Assembly: GCA_964515395.1 (NCBI GenBank)
Contig: CAZERC010000001.1
Location: 1-64,000 of the forward strand
Direction: 5' to 3'
Length of the DNA stretch: 64,000 bases
DNA from: UBA1876 sp964515395
GTDB lineage: Bacteria > Synergistota > Synergistia > Synergistales > Thermovirgaceae
How positions within the stretch are numbered: position 1 is the stretch's first letter; each line of letters opens with the position of its first letter. Shown here piece after piece: positions 35,835 through 43,934 of the stretch. The notes under the pieces were generated by a model. The model was given only the letters and a program-made list of their open reading frames with translations. It was not told where the DNA came from and searched no databases. The position numbers were made by a program, and so were the translations under genes.

Positions 35835-36763
35835 TCCAGTTTCTGTATCTCCACTTTCTCCATGTGTCCTTCCACGGTTTCCCTGTCCCGGATGCCCTTT
35901 TCGAAATGGAGGGTGTCTTCCCAGGCACAGGCCGTCGCGAAACGGACCGCCTCCTCGACGTTCATGCCTTCTTCCCTCGCCACGACGAGGCCCGCGATAA
36001 GGGCATCATCTGCACCGAAGAGTGAGACAAGGCCTTTCCTCTCGTATTCCGCAAGATAGATCCCCTCAGGCGTGAAAAAGACTTCACCGTAGGTCCTGTA
36101 AGACGTTACGGCCCATTCGACCCCCTGGTCATGAACCTTTGAAACCACCTCGATGAGATTGTCCAGCGAGGTCAGGGCGACTCCGGCCATCCGCGACATG
36201 AACCGGTGGTCAATCTTGGCGAAAGTGGGACCCGCTTCGAGTGCTTCCATGAAGGGAGGACCCGCAGCATCTACAAGTGTGGGAATTTCCCGGCTCTTGG
36301 CCCGTGAAATCAGTTCCCTGTAAAAATCGAGAGGCACGCCCGGAGGGAGAGACCCCCCGATGACGATCAGGCGCGCCCTCGCAAGCATCCTGTCGAAGTT
36401 GGCAAGAAACCTGGAAACGGCACCTTCAGGAATGTATGGTCCGCTTTCGGCGATCCCGGTTTCGACATGTCCGATTTCGTCCACGATGTAGACGTTTGTT
36501 CTTGTCTCTCCCCGAACATGCACGAAATTGGTCGTTATTCTTTTCCGCCTGAGCACGTCACGGATATATTCGCCGTTAAAGCCCGCAAGAAATCCCATGG
36601 CGGCCGAAGTATAGCCCAACTGCGCCAAAAGCAGCGATACGTTGATACCTTTTCCGCCCGGAGAGCGGTCGGTGCTGCTGGTGCGGAACCAGCCTCCCGG
36701 CCTGAATTCGGGCACAACATATTCTTCGTCGACGGCGGGGTTGAGCGTGACTGTAATGATCAC
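35831..36763 (-). CDS. PfkB-family sugar kinase, divergent 1-phosphofructokinase type
   Basis: 310 residues. The N terminus IITVTLNPAVD and GGKGIN (about 36-41) point to the 1-phosphofructokinase/tagatose-6-phosphate kinase branch. Two active-site stretches deviate: the usual K-P-N-x-x-E is replaced by AKIDHRF (about 182-188), and the signature GAGD is GADD at about 250-253, keeping the catalytic Asp. Substrate and activity are therefore uncertain. The start is GTG at 36763 with AGGGGG 9 bases upstream. Longer TTG or ATG starts would add nine non-family residues. Confidence 0.82.
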   Translation of the reverse strand: MIITVTLNPAVDEEYVVPEFRPGGWFRTSSTDRSPGGKGINVSLLLAQLGYTSAAMGFLAGFNGEYIRDVLRRKRITTNFVHVRGETRTNVYIVDEIGHVETGIAESGPYIPEGAVSRFLANFDRMLARARLIVIGGSLPPGVPLDFYRELISRAKSREIPTLVDAAGPPFMEALEAGPTFAKIDHRFMSRMAGVALTSLDNLIEVVSKVHDQGVEWAVTSYRTYGEVFFTPEGIYLAEYERKGLVSLFGADDALIAGLVVAREEGMNVEEAVRFATACAWEDTLHFEKGIRDRETVEGHMEKVEIQKLE

Positions 36764-36840
36764 CTGTCGTTTCCCCCTCTGCATTTCCAAAAGACGGGCC
36801 TCATTGGCTTCACCCTTCTTGTCGGGATCCGGTTTTCAGA

Positions 36841-38028
36841 CTAGTTGTCCACGAATTTGCCGACTGATGCCAGATCTTTCGGGGTTTCGCTTCGGATGAT
36901 TTCTCCCTTTTTTATCTCAAGCAGGGCCGGCAATTCGGAAATGCCCAGCTTCTCCGTCATCCGGGCATTCTTGTAGCCGTCCAGGATCACCAGGTCATCT
37001 TTCTTTTCGGCAAGTTCCTCAACCTCACCTGCAAGACGCACCTGTTCCTTGTCGATGCTCGAATAGAGGAAGGCAAAGACGTGCTCCGGATCCAGGACCT
37101 TGCGTTTCAGGTGAAGCTGCTCGGAGATGTATGCATATGCAGCCATGGAAGCCGTCGCACCATCGCCTGCCGCCGTGATGACCTGTCGCAGGAACTTGTC
37201 CCTCACATCTCCCGCTGCGAAGATGCCTTCCACGCTGGTTTCCATTTTGTCATTGGTCTTGAGCCACCCGCCCCTGGCGGTGTCCACCATGTCTTTCACG
37301 AATTCCGCGTTCGGCTCCATTCCAACGAAGACAAAGACACCCGCAACGGGGAGTTCGCTTCGTTCTCCGGTCTTGACGTTCTGAATGACCACTTTCTCGA
37401 CCATTTCCTCCCCGGCGATTTCCTCGACCACGCTGTTCCAGACGACTTCGATCTTTTCATGGGTCAAGGCACGCTCCGAAGCGACACGGTCAGCCCTGAA
37501 GCTGTCTCTTCTATGAATGATATAGACTTTTGAAGCAAACTGCGTCAGGTAAACGGCTTCCTCCACGGCGGTGTTCCCGCCCCCGATGACCGCGACGGTC
37601 TCGTCCTCGAAAAACGCGCCGTCACACACCGCGCAATAGCTCACGCCGCGCCCGGTGAATTCCTCTTCACCCTTGACGCCGACTTTCCTGAAACTGGCCC
37701 CCGTGGCCACGATGACTGCTTCAGCTTCGATCTCGCCCGAATCGGTCTTGATGATCTTGCTGCCGTCACGGACTTCTATTCCTTCCACCGTCATTTCCCG
37801 GAATTCCGCCTGAAAATGTTCGGCATGTTTCCTGAAGCTCTCGGCAAGCTCCGGTCCGCTTGCATGGATCGTTCCCGTCCAGTTCTCTATTTCGTCTGTC
37901 ACGTTGATCTGGCCGCCCGGAGCACCCTTTTCGATGACGAGGACATCCAGTCCCGACCGTTTCCCGTAGACCGCGGCTGTCAGCCCTGCCGGGCCCGCAC
38001 CGATGATGACCAGTTCTCTTTTTTCCAT
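36841..38028 (-). CDS. trxB: Thioredoxin reductase fused to a thioredoxin-like domain lacking CXXC
   Basis: 395 residues. Residues 1-310 are a normal NADPH-thioredoxin reductase: FAD loop GAGPAGLTAAVYGKRSG, redox pair CAVC at 132-135, NADPH loop GGGNTAVEEA with HRRDSFRA, and IFAAGDVRDK. Residues about 312-395 form an extra domain whose pattern (FAFLYSS, then LGISELPALLEIKKGE with a probable cis-Pro) looks like thioredoxin. The position of the CXXC is occupied by YSSID, so it cannot do dithiol exchange. Its role may be docking or structure. The ATG at 38028 has GGAGG 9 bases upstream. Confidence 0.9.
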   Translation of the reverse strand: MEKRELVIIGAGPAGLTAAVYGKRSGLDVLVIEKGAPGGQINVTDEIENWTGTIHASGPELAESFRKHAEHFQAEFREMTVEGIEVRDGSKIIKTDSGEIEAEAVIVATGASFRKVGVKGEEEFTGRGVSYCAVCDGAFFEDETVAVIGGGNTAVEEAVYLTQFASKVYIIHRRDSFRADRVASERALTHEKIEVVWNSVVEEIAGEEMVEKVVIQNVKTGERSELPVAGVFVFVGMEPNAEFVKDMVDTARGGWLKTNDKMETSVEGIFAAGDVRDKFLRQVITAAGDGATASMAAYAYISEQLHLKRKVLDPEHVFAFLYSSIDKEQVRLAGEVEELAEKKDDLVILDGYKNARMTEKLGISELPALLEIKKGEIIRSETPKDLASVGKFVDN

Positions 38029-38087
38029 ACTCTCCTACCTCCCCGCAAGGGTCTTCGTTGTCGTTTATGAAAGTTCCCTTTATTGTA

Positions 38088-38936
38088 TCAAACTCGCTCT
38101 TTCTTCAAAACCAGGACGCGGGCAAGACCCGAGTAATCCCGAAGCATCTTTTCAAACCGGAAGGCCGCCATGGCGCGGATCGCCTGCTTTTGACTTTCAT
38201 TTCCTATTTCCAGGACAACGAGTCCGCCCTTTTTGAGAACATGAAAGGCCCAGGGAAGCAGCATCCTGTAGGCGACAAGTCCGTCTTCCCCCCCGGACAG
38301 CGCCTCGCGTGGGTCGTGCAGTCGGACCTCGGGCATCAAAAAAGGAATCTGCGAATCTGGAATATAAGGCGGGTTGCTGATCAGCAGATCCACTGAATTT
38401 GATCTTACGGGCAGCTTCCATGGATCGTTGCCGTGCCAGAGCAGAACACGGGAAAGCAACCCGAGATTCCTGAAATTCCGCCAGGCCGTGAAGATGGCTT
38501 TCGGCGAACAGTCCACAGCAATGCAATGCGCATCGGGCCGCTTTTCCATGATGGCCGCGGCAATGCAACCGCTTCCGGTGCCCCAGTCGACAAAAAAACC
38601 GCCCGGGAACTGTTCGAGGGCGGTCTCAACGGCAATTTCCGTTTCAGGTCTCGGGACAAGGGTCCCCGGGGCGACCTCCAGGGGCAGACCGAAAAAAACG
38701 GTTGCGCCCGTGATATGTTGCAGCGGGACCCTTCCGCATCGTCTTTCGATGGCTTCACGGTAACGTCTCCAGGCGTCCTCCGAAAGCTCCTTTTCAGGAT
38801 GGGTGTGGAGAAATGTCCGGGACATGCCGGAAGCCCATTCCAGCAGCAGATCGGCCTCGAGCCCCGGGCTTTCCAGTTTCGCCTCCCGAAGGCGCGAAAC
38901 GGCAAGACCCCTCGCCATGCCCACCTGCATGGACAT
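38088..38936 (-). CDS. prmC: Peptide chain release factor glutamine N5-methyltransferase
   Basis: 282 residues. It methylates the Gln of the GGQ motif of release factors. The SAM-binding loop is VDWGTGSGCIAAAI and the catalytic motif ISNPPYIP. The N-terminal helical domain contains QHITGATVFFGL and the usual RPETE (LVPRPETEIAVE). It starts three bases after the prfA stop codon, directly behind its substrate gene. Confidence 0.94.
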   Translation of the reverse strand: MSMQVGMARGLAVSRLREAKLESPGLEADLLLEWASGMSRTFLHTHPEKELSEDAWRRYREAIERRCGRVPLQHITGATVFFGLPLEVAPGTLVPRPETEIAVETALEQFPGGFFVDWGTGSGCIAAAIMEKRPDAHCIAVDCSPKAIFTAWRNFRNLGLLSRVLLWHGNDPWKLPVRSNSVDLLISNPPYIPDSQIPFLMPEVRLHDPREALSGGEDGLVAYRMLLPWAFHVLKKGGLVVLEIGNESQKQAIRAMAAFRFEKMLRDYSGLARVLVLKKERV

Positions 38937-38939
38937 GGA

Positions 38940-40013
38940 CTATGCCTCCAGCCGTTTCAGTTTCTCCGACTGGTCCGCGAAGGCAAGAGCGGAGAGGATT
39001 TCGTCAAGGTCTCCTTCAAGCATGGCCTCAAGCTTGTGGAGCGTCATGCCGATACGGTGGTCGGTCACCCTGTTTTGAGGAAAATTGTAAGTCCGTATCC
39101 GTTCCGAACGGTCGCCGGTGCCGACCTGGCCCTTGCGTTCCGCAGCAACGTCCGCTTCCTGCCTCCTGATTTCCTCATCCAGGAGCTTCGAGCGCAAAAG
39201 CTTCATGGCCTTGACCCTGTTCTTGATTTGCGACCGTTCATCCTGACATGTCACGACGATGCCTGTCGGCAAGTGGGTTATACGCACCGCCGAATCGGTC
39301 ATGTTGACATGCTGCCCTCCGGCACCACTTGCCCGGTAGGTGTCGATCTTCAGGTCTTCCTGGCGGACTTCCACGTCTACATCTTCTGCTTCAGGCAGCA
39401 CGGCAACCGTTGCCGTCGAGGTATGGATCCGTCCTCCCGATTCGGTAACCGGTACCCTCTGGACCCTGTGGACACCGCTTTCGTACTTGAGTTCGCTGTA
39501 GGCGCCCCGTCCATCAATGCGGAAGACAATTTCCTTGTAGCCTCCGATGCCCGTTTCATTGCTGGTCAGGATTTCCACACCCCAGTTTTTCCGCTCGGCA
39601 TATCTGGAATACATGCGATACAAGTCCCCGGCGAAAAGTGCGGCTTCATCGCCTCCTGCACCTGCACGGACTTCCATGATGACGTTCTTTTCATCGTTCG
39701 GATCTTTGGGCAAAAGAAGAATCTTCAGTCTTTCTTCGAGACTTTCAAGTTCAGGTTCCAGGCTTTTCACTTCATCATGGGCCATGTCCGCCAGTTCCTT
39801 GTCTGAAGCATGCAACAGCCCTCTTGCTTCTTCCAGGCGCCTGGATAATTCCCTGTACTCCCTGTAGGCCTGGACTACCTGTTCGAGCCCGGCATGTTTT
39901 TTTGCAAGTTCCTGGACTTTCTGCGGATCCCTGGCCACTTCGGGGTCGGCCATCCGCTTTTCAAGGTCCCGGTAAGTCTGTTCGATTTCTTCAAGCTTCT
40001 TCGCTATTTCCAT
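38940..40013 (-). CDS. prfA: Peptide chain release factor 1
   Basis: 357 residues. It recognises UAA and UAG. It has a coiled N-terminal region and domain 3 with the catalytic GASGAGGQHVN, with Gln as the PrmC target. The overall RF1 length and the IHTSTATVAVLPE region separate it from RF2. The ATG at 40013 gives the family N terminus (EIAKKLEEIEQTY); the upstream extension is inside yqhQ. It overlaps yqhQ by 23 bases. Confidence 0.95.
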   Translation of the reverse strand: MEIAKKLEEIEQTYRDLEKRMADPEVARDPQKVQELAKKHAGLEQVVQAYREYRELSRRLEEARGLLHASDKELADMAHDEVKSLEPELESLEERLKILLLPKDPNDEKNVIMEVRAGAGGDEAALFAGDLYRMYSRYAERKNWGVEILTSNETGIGGYKEIVFRIDGRGAYSELKYESGVHRVQRVPVTESGGRIHTSTATVAVLPEAEDVDVEVRQEDLKIDTYRASGAGGQHVNMTDSAVRITHLPTGIVVTCQDERSQIKNRVKAMKLLRSKLLDEEIRRQEADVAAERKGQVGTGDRSERIRTYNFPQNRVTDHRIGMTLHKLEAMLEGDLDEILSALAFADQSEKLKRLEA

Positions 40014-40962
40014 GGTCTTCACCGCCTGTTGTCTCCTGCACGAAAGACTCTTCTCCCAAGGCTGTCCAAAGTGCGGAAAGAGCCACCGCAATCTGTGATT
40101 CGTCAGGCTCCCGGGTCGTCAGAAATTGCAGCCACAATGCCGGGGCCATGAGGATTCTTCCTGTCCCGGGATTTCTGCCGCACCATTTGATGATTTCGTA
40201 GGAAATTCCGATCACCAGGGGCAGCAAAACAACCCTTGAGCCGATTCGCCAGATTATCCCGCCCTCGCCGATCAGGGAAAAGACGACGACACTGACGGCA
40301 ACGACCACCAAAAGGAAGGATGTCCCGCACCGTGCATGAACCCTTGAGTAGTCCGCAATCACGGCCGGTGTCATCGGGCTCCCTGCTTCAAAGGCGTTGA
40401 TGGTTTTGTGCTCCGCCCCGTGATACTCGAAGACACGGCCTATTTCCTTCCACAGGCCGATGGCCGCGACATAGCCTATAAAAACACCGGCTCTTGCCAG
40501 GCCTTCGACAACATGCCTCCATCCCGCAGGCAAACCCAGATATTTCACTGCAAGATCCGCGGAAAAAAGAGGCAGGGCGATAAAAAGACCAACGACGGCC
40601 AAAATCGCCGTGCCGATGGAAAGAACGAGCCCCCAGGTTCCCAGGCTTTCTTCCTCCCCGAGGGAGATCTCGGCCGATAATGAAATGGCTTTGGTCCCCG
40701 TATAAAGCATTTCCGCCATCGTTGCAACGCCTCTGAGGACGGGGAGGTTCCAGGGTCGAAGCCTTGACCAGGGTCGATTTTCCCAGGCATGTCGCCAAAT
40801 GTCGCCTTCAGATGTTCTCACCGAGAGCCCCCAACGCTGGGGGCCTCTCATCAAAACGCCTTCAATTACCGCCTGGCCCCCGACGGGAATCTCCCGTTTT
40901 TCGCAGGCGGCAAGACTCCACAGGGCAAGAAAGCTCCGGACAGCCTTAAAGAGGCGTTTCAT
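39991..40962 (-). CDS. yqhQ: DUF1385 membrane protein (YqhQ family)
   Basis: 323 residues with the DUF1385 opening VGGQAVIEGVLMRGP, later YHGAEHKTINAFE and RCGTSFLL, and about four or five membrane helices. Function is not established; family members often neighbour prfA and prmC, as here. Extending the frame upstream would add 31 residues inside thyX, so I start at the ATG at 40962, overlapping the thyX end by 17 bases. Confidence 0.9.
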   Translation of the reverse strand: MKRLFKAVRSFLALWSLAACEKREIPVGGQAVIEGVLMRGPQRWGLSVRTSEGDIWRHAWENRPWSRLRPWNLPVLRGVATMAEMLYTGTKAISLSAEISLGEEESLGTWGLVLSIGTAILAVVGLFIALPLFSADLAVKYLGLPAGWRHVVEGLARAGVFIGYVAAIGLWKEIGRVFEYHGAEHKTINAFEAGSPMTPAVIADYSRVHARCGTSFLLVVVAVSVVVFSLIGEGGIIWRIGSRVVLLPLVIGISYEIIKWCGRNPGTGRILMAPALWLQFLTTREPDESQIAVALSALWTALGEESFVQETTGGEDHGNSEEA

Positions 40963-41653
40963 CCGCCAAAAGATCCTCGATCGAAACACAGGGATGGCCG
41001 CAAGGATTCGCCTCTCGACATTCCCCTTCCACCAGACAATCCGGTCCGGCGACATCGAAAAGAAGCGGTGCCGCCCCGCGGGCGATCAACAGCATTCTTC
41101 TGGCGAGTTCGCGGATTTCCCACTGGGCTCTCCTGCACAACCGGAGGCGGAAGAAGTGATGGAGTTCCCTGGCATTCATGGTCAAGACAAGACGTGTCCG
41201 CCACCCATGGGGCAACAGGTATCGCGCATCTTCCCGCGGGACGCCTTCTTCGATGAATTCACGATATGCTTCATGGCTTGATGCCGCGAGATTCAGGAAA
41301 CGTTCCTTCAATCCGGGGTCCGCTTCGATGGAAGGCGGAACCACCACGTCGACCTCCGACATCGCCACATACCGCTGGCTTTGCTGGGAATAGCTGGCCA
41401 TCCTGTGCCGCACGAGCTGATGCGAGCAAATCCGGCTGATGCCGTCAACGGCAAAACTGAAAGAGGCGTGTTCGAAAGGTGACATGTGTCCCGACCTTCT
41501 GAGGTGCCTCAAAAAACCCATGACCTTTTTCTCTTCGATTTTCGCAAGAAGATCTTCCGCCGAAGCATCACTGTAGCACAGGCGGGCTGCTGCGGCCACG
41601 GTCCTGTCTGGTTCCGGAGTGCAAGAAAGCAGGTGCACGGCGAGAGTCATCAT
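40946..41653 (-). CDS. thyX: Flavin-dependent thymidylate synthase
   Basis: 235 residues. It methylates dUMP with methylene-THF and FAD. The ThyX motif RHR-x7-S appears as RHRMASYSQQS (residues 82-92), followed by QRYVAMSE, and the substrate region R-x-x-LPHGWRT is present. Two adjacent ATGs (41653, 41650) could start it, but neither has an SD. The bases just upstream form a strong hairpin overlapping the rpmE stop. Confidence 0.93.
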   Translation of the reverse strand: MMTLAVHLLSCTPEPDRTVAAAARLCYSDASAEDLLAKIEEKKVMGFLRHLRRSGHMSPFEHASFSFAVDGISRICSHQLVRHRMASYSQQSQRYVAMSEVDVVVPPSIEADPGLKERFLNLAASSHEAYREFIEEGVPREDARYLLPHGWRTRLVLTMNARELHHFFRLRLCRRAQWEIRELARRMLLIARGAAPLLFDVAGPDCLVEGECREANPCGHPCVSIEDLLADETPL

Positions 41654-41690
41654 GAAAGTCGTCGGGAATAGCGGACTATTCCCGACTTTC
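41654..41690 (-). promoter_or_regulatory. Hairpin covering the rpmE stop and the thyX ribosome-binding region
   Basis: An 11-bp perfect stem (41661-41671 with 41676-41686, loop of four), extended by four more pairs after a three-base bulge. It includes the rpmE TAG (41676-41678) and ends at the base before the thyX ATG. It could act as a weak terminator, an mRNA stabiliser or a translational coupler. The tail on the minus strand is not U-rich. Confidence 0.7.
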
Positions 41691-41921
41691 CTTTTCGTCG
41701 TCCTGCTTTTTCCCGAATCTCGTGCCGGCGTACTTCCGCTGGAATTTCTCGACCCTGCCGGCTTCCATCACCATCGAACCCCGTTTCCCGGTGTAGAAGG
41801 GGTGGCAGGACGAACATACGGCCACCTTGATCTCCTCGACAGTGGAACGGGTCTCAAAGGTATTGCCGCAAGCGCAGGTCACACGACATTTCTTGTATTC
41901 CGGGTGTATGTCTTTTTTCAC
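41676..41921 (-). CDS. rpmE: 50S ribosomal protein L31 (zinc-binding form)
   Basis: 81 residues in the C+ (zinc) class: CRVTCACG and CSSCHPFYTGK supply the cysteines. The body reads KKDIHPEYKKC and VEKFQRKYAG. The start is GTG at 41921 with AAGGAGG 11 bases upstream; a GTG at 41933 would directly abut the SD. The C-terminal about 12 residues are charged. It has overlapping palindromes in its promoter. Confidence 0.93.
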   Translation of the reverse strand: MKKDIHPEYKKCRVTCACGNTFETRSTVEEIKVAVCSSCHPFYTGKRGSMVMEAGRVEKFQRKYAGTRFGKKQDDEKESRE

Positions 41922-41952
41922 TGGATCAGACACCTCCTTGGCGCATTTGAAT

Positions 41953-41995
41953 ATTCACAATGTGTGAATGTATCACACACGAAGCGGCGGGACAA
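41953..41995 (-). promoter_or_regulatory. rpmE promoter with two overlapping palindromes
   Basis: Minus-strand TTGTCC (41990-41995), 17-base spacer, extended -10 TG-A-TACATT (41967-41972). Overlapping the -10 is TGTGTGA-N5-TCACACA (41961-41979), and overlapping that is ATTCACA-N3-TGTGAAT (41953-41969). Both are perfect inverted repeats, giving three alternating half-sites. This is a plausible repressor operator; the regulator is not known. Confidence 0.6.
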
Positions 41996-42018
41996 GACCT
42001 TCCCGCCGGCTTGAAGGT

Positions 42019-42588
42019 CTACAGATGCATGACCCCCAGGCCGCATCGCTCATGGTGGGCCACGGCATGATATGCGGAATCGCCGACAACGGCCACGGCA
42101 ACCCAGAGGCGGTTGCGGACGATGGCAATTTTCGCTCCGATGCTCGCTTCAAGAAGGCTCATGGAGATAAAACTGTTCATGGCCTCGAGAGCAGCATGCA
42201 TCAAGGCATGCATTTCACCGCTTTTTTTCTTTATGACACCGGAGTTCAAAGCGGCGCCAACGACGGCACGTGTAATCTTTTGCGAGAGATCGTTCGCGAG
42301 ACCGCCGACTTCGGTGGCAACGGCTTGCCATTCCGAGTTCATAATCTGTGATTTTAAAGAGTTTTCCTCTTGCGGGGTCGTCGTCGAAGCCAGCAGCAGG
42401 GCAGCCCTTCCGACCTGGCTTTCGTCTGTAAGGCGTATCTGGACGGACAGCTGCAGATCCATTGTCCCACGCCGTTCGGTTCCCTGATTCTCGGTCGTAT
42501 CGTCATCTCCTTTTGTCGGCTTTTCCGGTACCATGGTGCCATTACTTCCTGGATTTTCTTTCCCGCTGAATATGTCTTTCCATTTCAT
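42019..42588 (-). CDS. HutP-family RNA-binding antiterminator
   Basis: 189 residues. From about residue 55 it follows the HutP family: VGRAALLLAST near the start, KITRAVVGAALNSGVIKK, then MHALMHAALEAM with the metal-binding histidines H127 and H131, and GLGVMHL with H188 at the C terminus. B. subtilis HutP binds L-histidine and Mg2+ and prevents termination in hut mRNA. The effector here is unknown. The first about 45 residues are a hydrophilic extension absent from Bacillus HutP. The ATG at 42588 has AGGAGG 10 bases upstream. It is divergent from the TAXI receptor gene. Confidence 0.85.
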   Translation of the reverse strand: MKWKDIFSGKENPGSNGTMVPEKPTKGDDDTTENQGTERRGTMDLQLSVQIRLTDESQVGRAALLLASTTTPQEENSLKSQIMNSEWQAVATEVGGLANDLSQKITRAVVGAALNSGVIKKKSGEMHALMHAALEAMNSFISMSLLEASIGAKIAIVRNRLWVAVAVVGDSAYHAVAHHERCGLGVMHL

Positions 42589-42701
42589 CAAAACCATTCC
42601 TCCTGAATTCAAAAGCCCACACCTGGTAGTCTTGCAGGGCCATGGGTAGTATATACCAAACATGCCGAGCGCGGCCATGATTCACCTTGCGCCGGGAAGA
42701 C

Positions 42702-42730
42702 TTGAAAGCCCGGCTCGTGGCCTCTATACT
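42702..42730 (+). promoter_or_regulatory. Sigma-70-type promoter of the TAXI receptor gene
   Basis: TTGAAA (42702-42707), 17-base spacer, TATACT (42725-42730), leaving a leader of about 130 bases before the ATG. In the other direction a TATATA with extended TG at about 42650-42658 may serve the HutP gene. Confidence 0.75.
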
Positions 42731-42866
42731 GTATTTGTCTGAAAATACACGGGAAATGGAACATTTTCGGGCAAAGAGAGGAGGAGGTGGTTCTTTCGCG
42801 CTTCAACGTACGCTGGTCCGGCTGTTTGAAACAGAAGCACTCAAATTCCGAGGAGGGGATGTTTAG

Positions 42867-43820
42867 ATGAAGAAAATTCTCGTACTTGCACTGGCTCTGG
42901 TATTTGCCCTCGCAGGCATGGCTGCGGCCCAGGACTTCGTGTCGCTGGCCACAGGAGGCACCGGTGGCACCTATTATCCAATCGGCGGCGGCATCGCCGA
43001 CATCGTCAGCAGGAACGTGGACGGCCTGCAGATGACGGCCGAGACAGGTAACGCCTCGGTGGCGAACCTCAACCTGATCGGAACGAACCAGATTGAAATG
43101 GCCCTCGTCCAGAACGACGTGGCCTACTTCGCCTACAACGGCGAGATGATGTTCGATGAACCCTACAAAAATGTACGTGCAATCGCCACCCTGTATCCTG
43201 AAACGATCCAGGTCGTCGCCATGAAGGATTCCGGTGTCAAGACGATTCATGACCTTCCGGGCAAAAGGGTATCCGTCGGTGCTCCGGGATCAGGCGTCCT
43301 TGCCGACGTGCAGCTTATCTTCCGTGTTCTCGGCTACAAGTTCGGCGACATGAATACGGACTTCCTGGACTTCAACAACACAGCGGACCGCATGAAAGAC
43401 GGTCAGCTTGACGTCGGATTCGTCGTCGCAGGATGGCCCACCGCCGCAATCATGGACCTGGCCACCCGTCACGACATCACCCTCGTCGAGTTCGACGAGA
43501 GCTTCATCGACGATCTGAACAGCAAGTATCCCTTCTTCACCAAGAATGTCGTTCCTGCTGGAACCTACAACGGTGTGGATAAAGATACCGTTACGGCAGC
43601 CGTTCAGGCCATGTGGGTCTGCGATGCCGACATGAGCGAGGATGCGGTCTACAAGATCACGAAGGCTTTCTGGGAAAACGTCGAGGATTTGTACCAGGTC
43701 CACTCCAAGGGCAAACTCGTTACCATCGAAACGGCCCTGGACGGCGTTTCCGTACCCGTACATCCCGGCGCAGCCAGGTACTACAGGGAAATCGGTCTCG
43801 AAGTTCCCGAAATCAAGTAG
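42867..43820 (+). CDS. TAXI-family TRAP transporter solute-binding protein
   Basis: 317 residues with an N-terminal signal peptide (MKKILVLALALVFALAGMAAA, cleavage about residue 21). The TAXI signature is clear: ATGGTGGTYYPIGGGIADI, the ETGNASVANLNLI region, ALVQNDVAYFAYNG and RVSVGAPGSGV. It captures a small substrate, often glutamate or another carboxylate, for a TRAP transporter; the ligand is not known. The SD GAGGAGGGG is about 8 bases before the ATG. It is a single-gene unit with its own promoter and terminator, and the membrane subunits are not in this window. Confidence 0.94.
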   Translation: MKKILVLALALVFALAGMAAAQDFVSLATGGTGGTYYPIGGGIADIVSRNVDGLQMTAETGNASVANLNLIGTNQIEMALVQNDVAYFAYNGEMMFDEPYKNVRAIATLYPETIQVVAMKDSGVKTIHDLPGKRVSVGAPGSGVLADVQLIFRVLGYKFGDMNTDFLDFNNTADRMKDGQLDVGFVVAGWPTAAIMDLATRHDITLVEFDESFIDDLNSKYPFFTKNVVPAGTYNGVDKDTVTAAVQAMWVCDADMSEDAVYKITKAFWENVEDLYQVHSKGKLVTIETALDGVSVPVHPGAARYYREIGLEVPEIK

Positions 43821-43873
43821 TCTGAAGATCTTGAAAGTTTAAAGTTTCGCGTCGCCAGTAGTGGCGCAGGAAC

Positions 43874-43908
43874 AAAAAAACGGCATCCCTTTCGGGATGC
43901 CGTTTTTT
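43874..43908. terminator. Bidirectional terminator between the TAXI gene and cspA
   Basis: A 9-bp perfect stem CGGCATCCC/GGGATGCCG with a tetraloop, preceded by a run of As and followed by a run of Ts. It works for the plus-strand TAXI gene and the convergent minus-strand cspA. Confidence 0.92.
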
Positions 43909-43934
43909 GTTTGAAGGAGTGTTTCGTTCTGTAT

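Noticed and set aside
41980..42018. Terminator for the HutP gene
   Set aside because: Complementary arms (AGACCTTC/AAGGTCT) exist, but no T-run follows on the minus strand and they overlap the rpmE promoter, so function is unclear.
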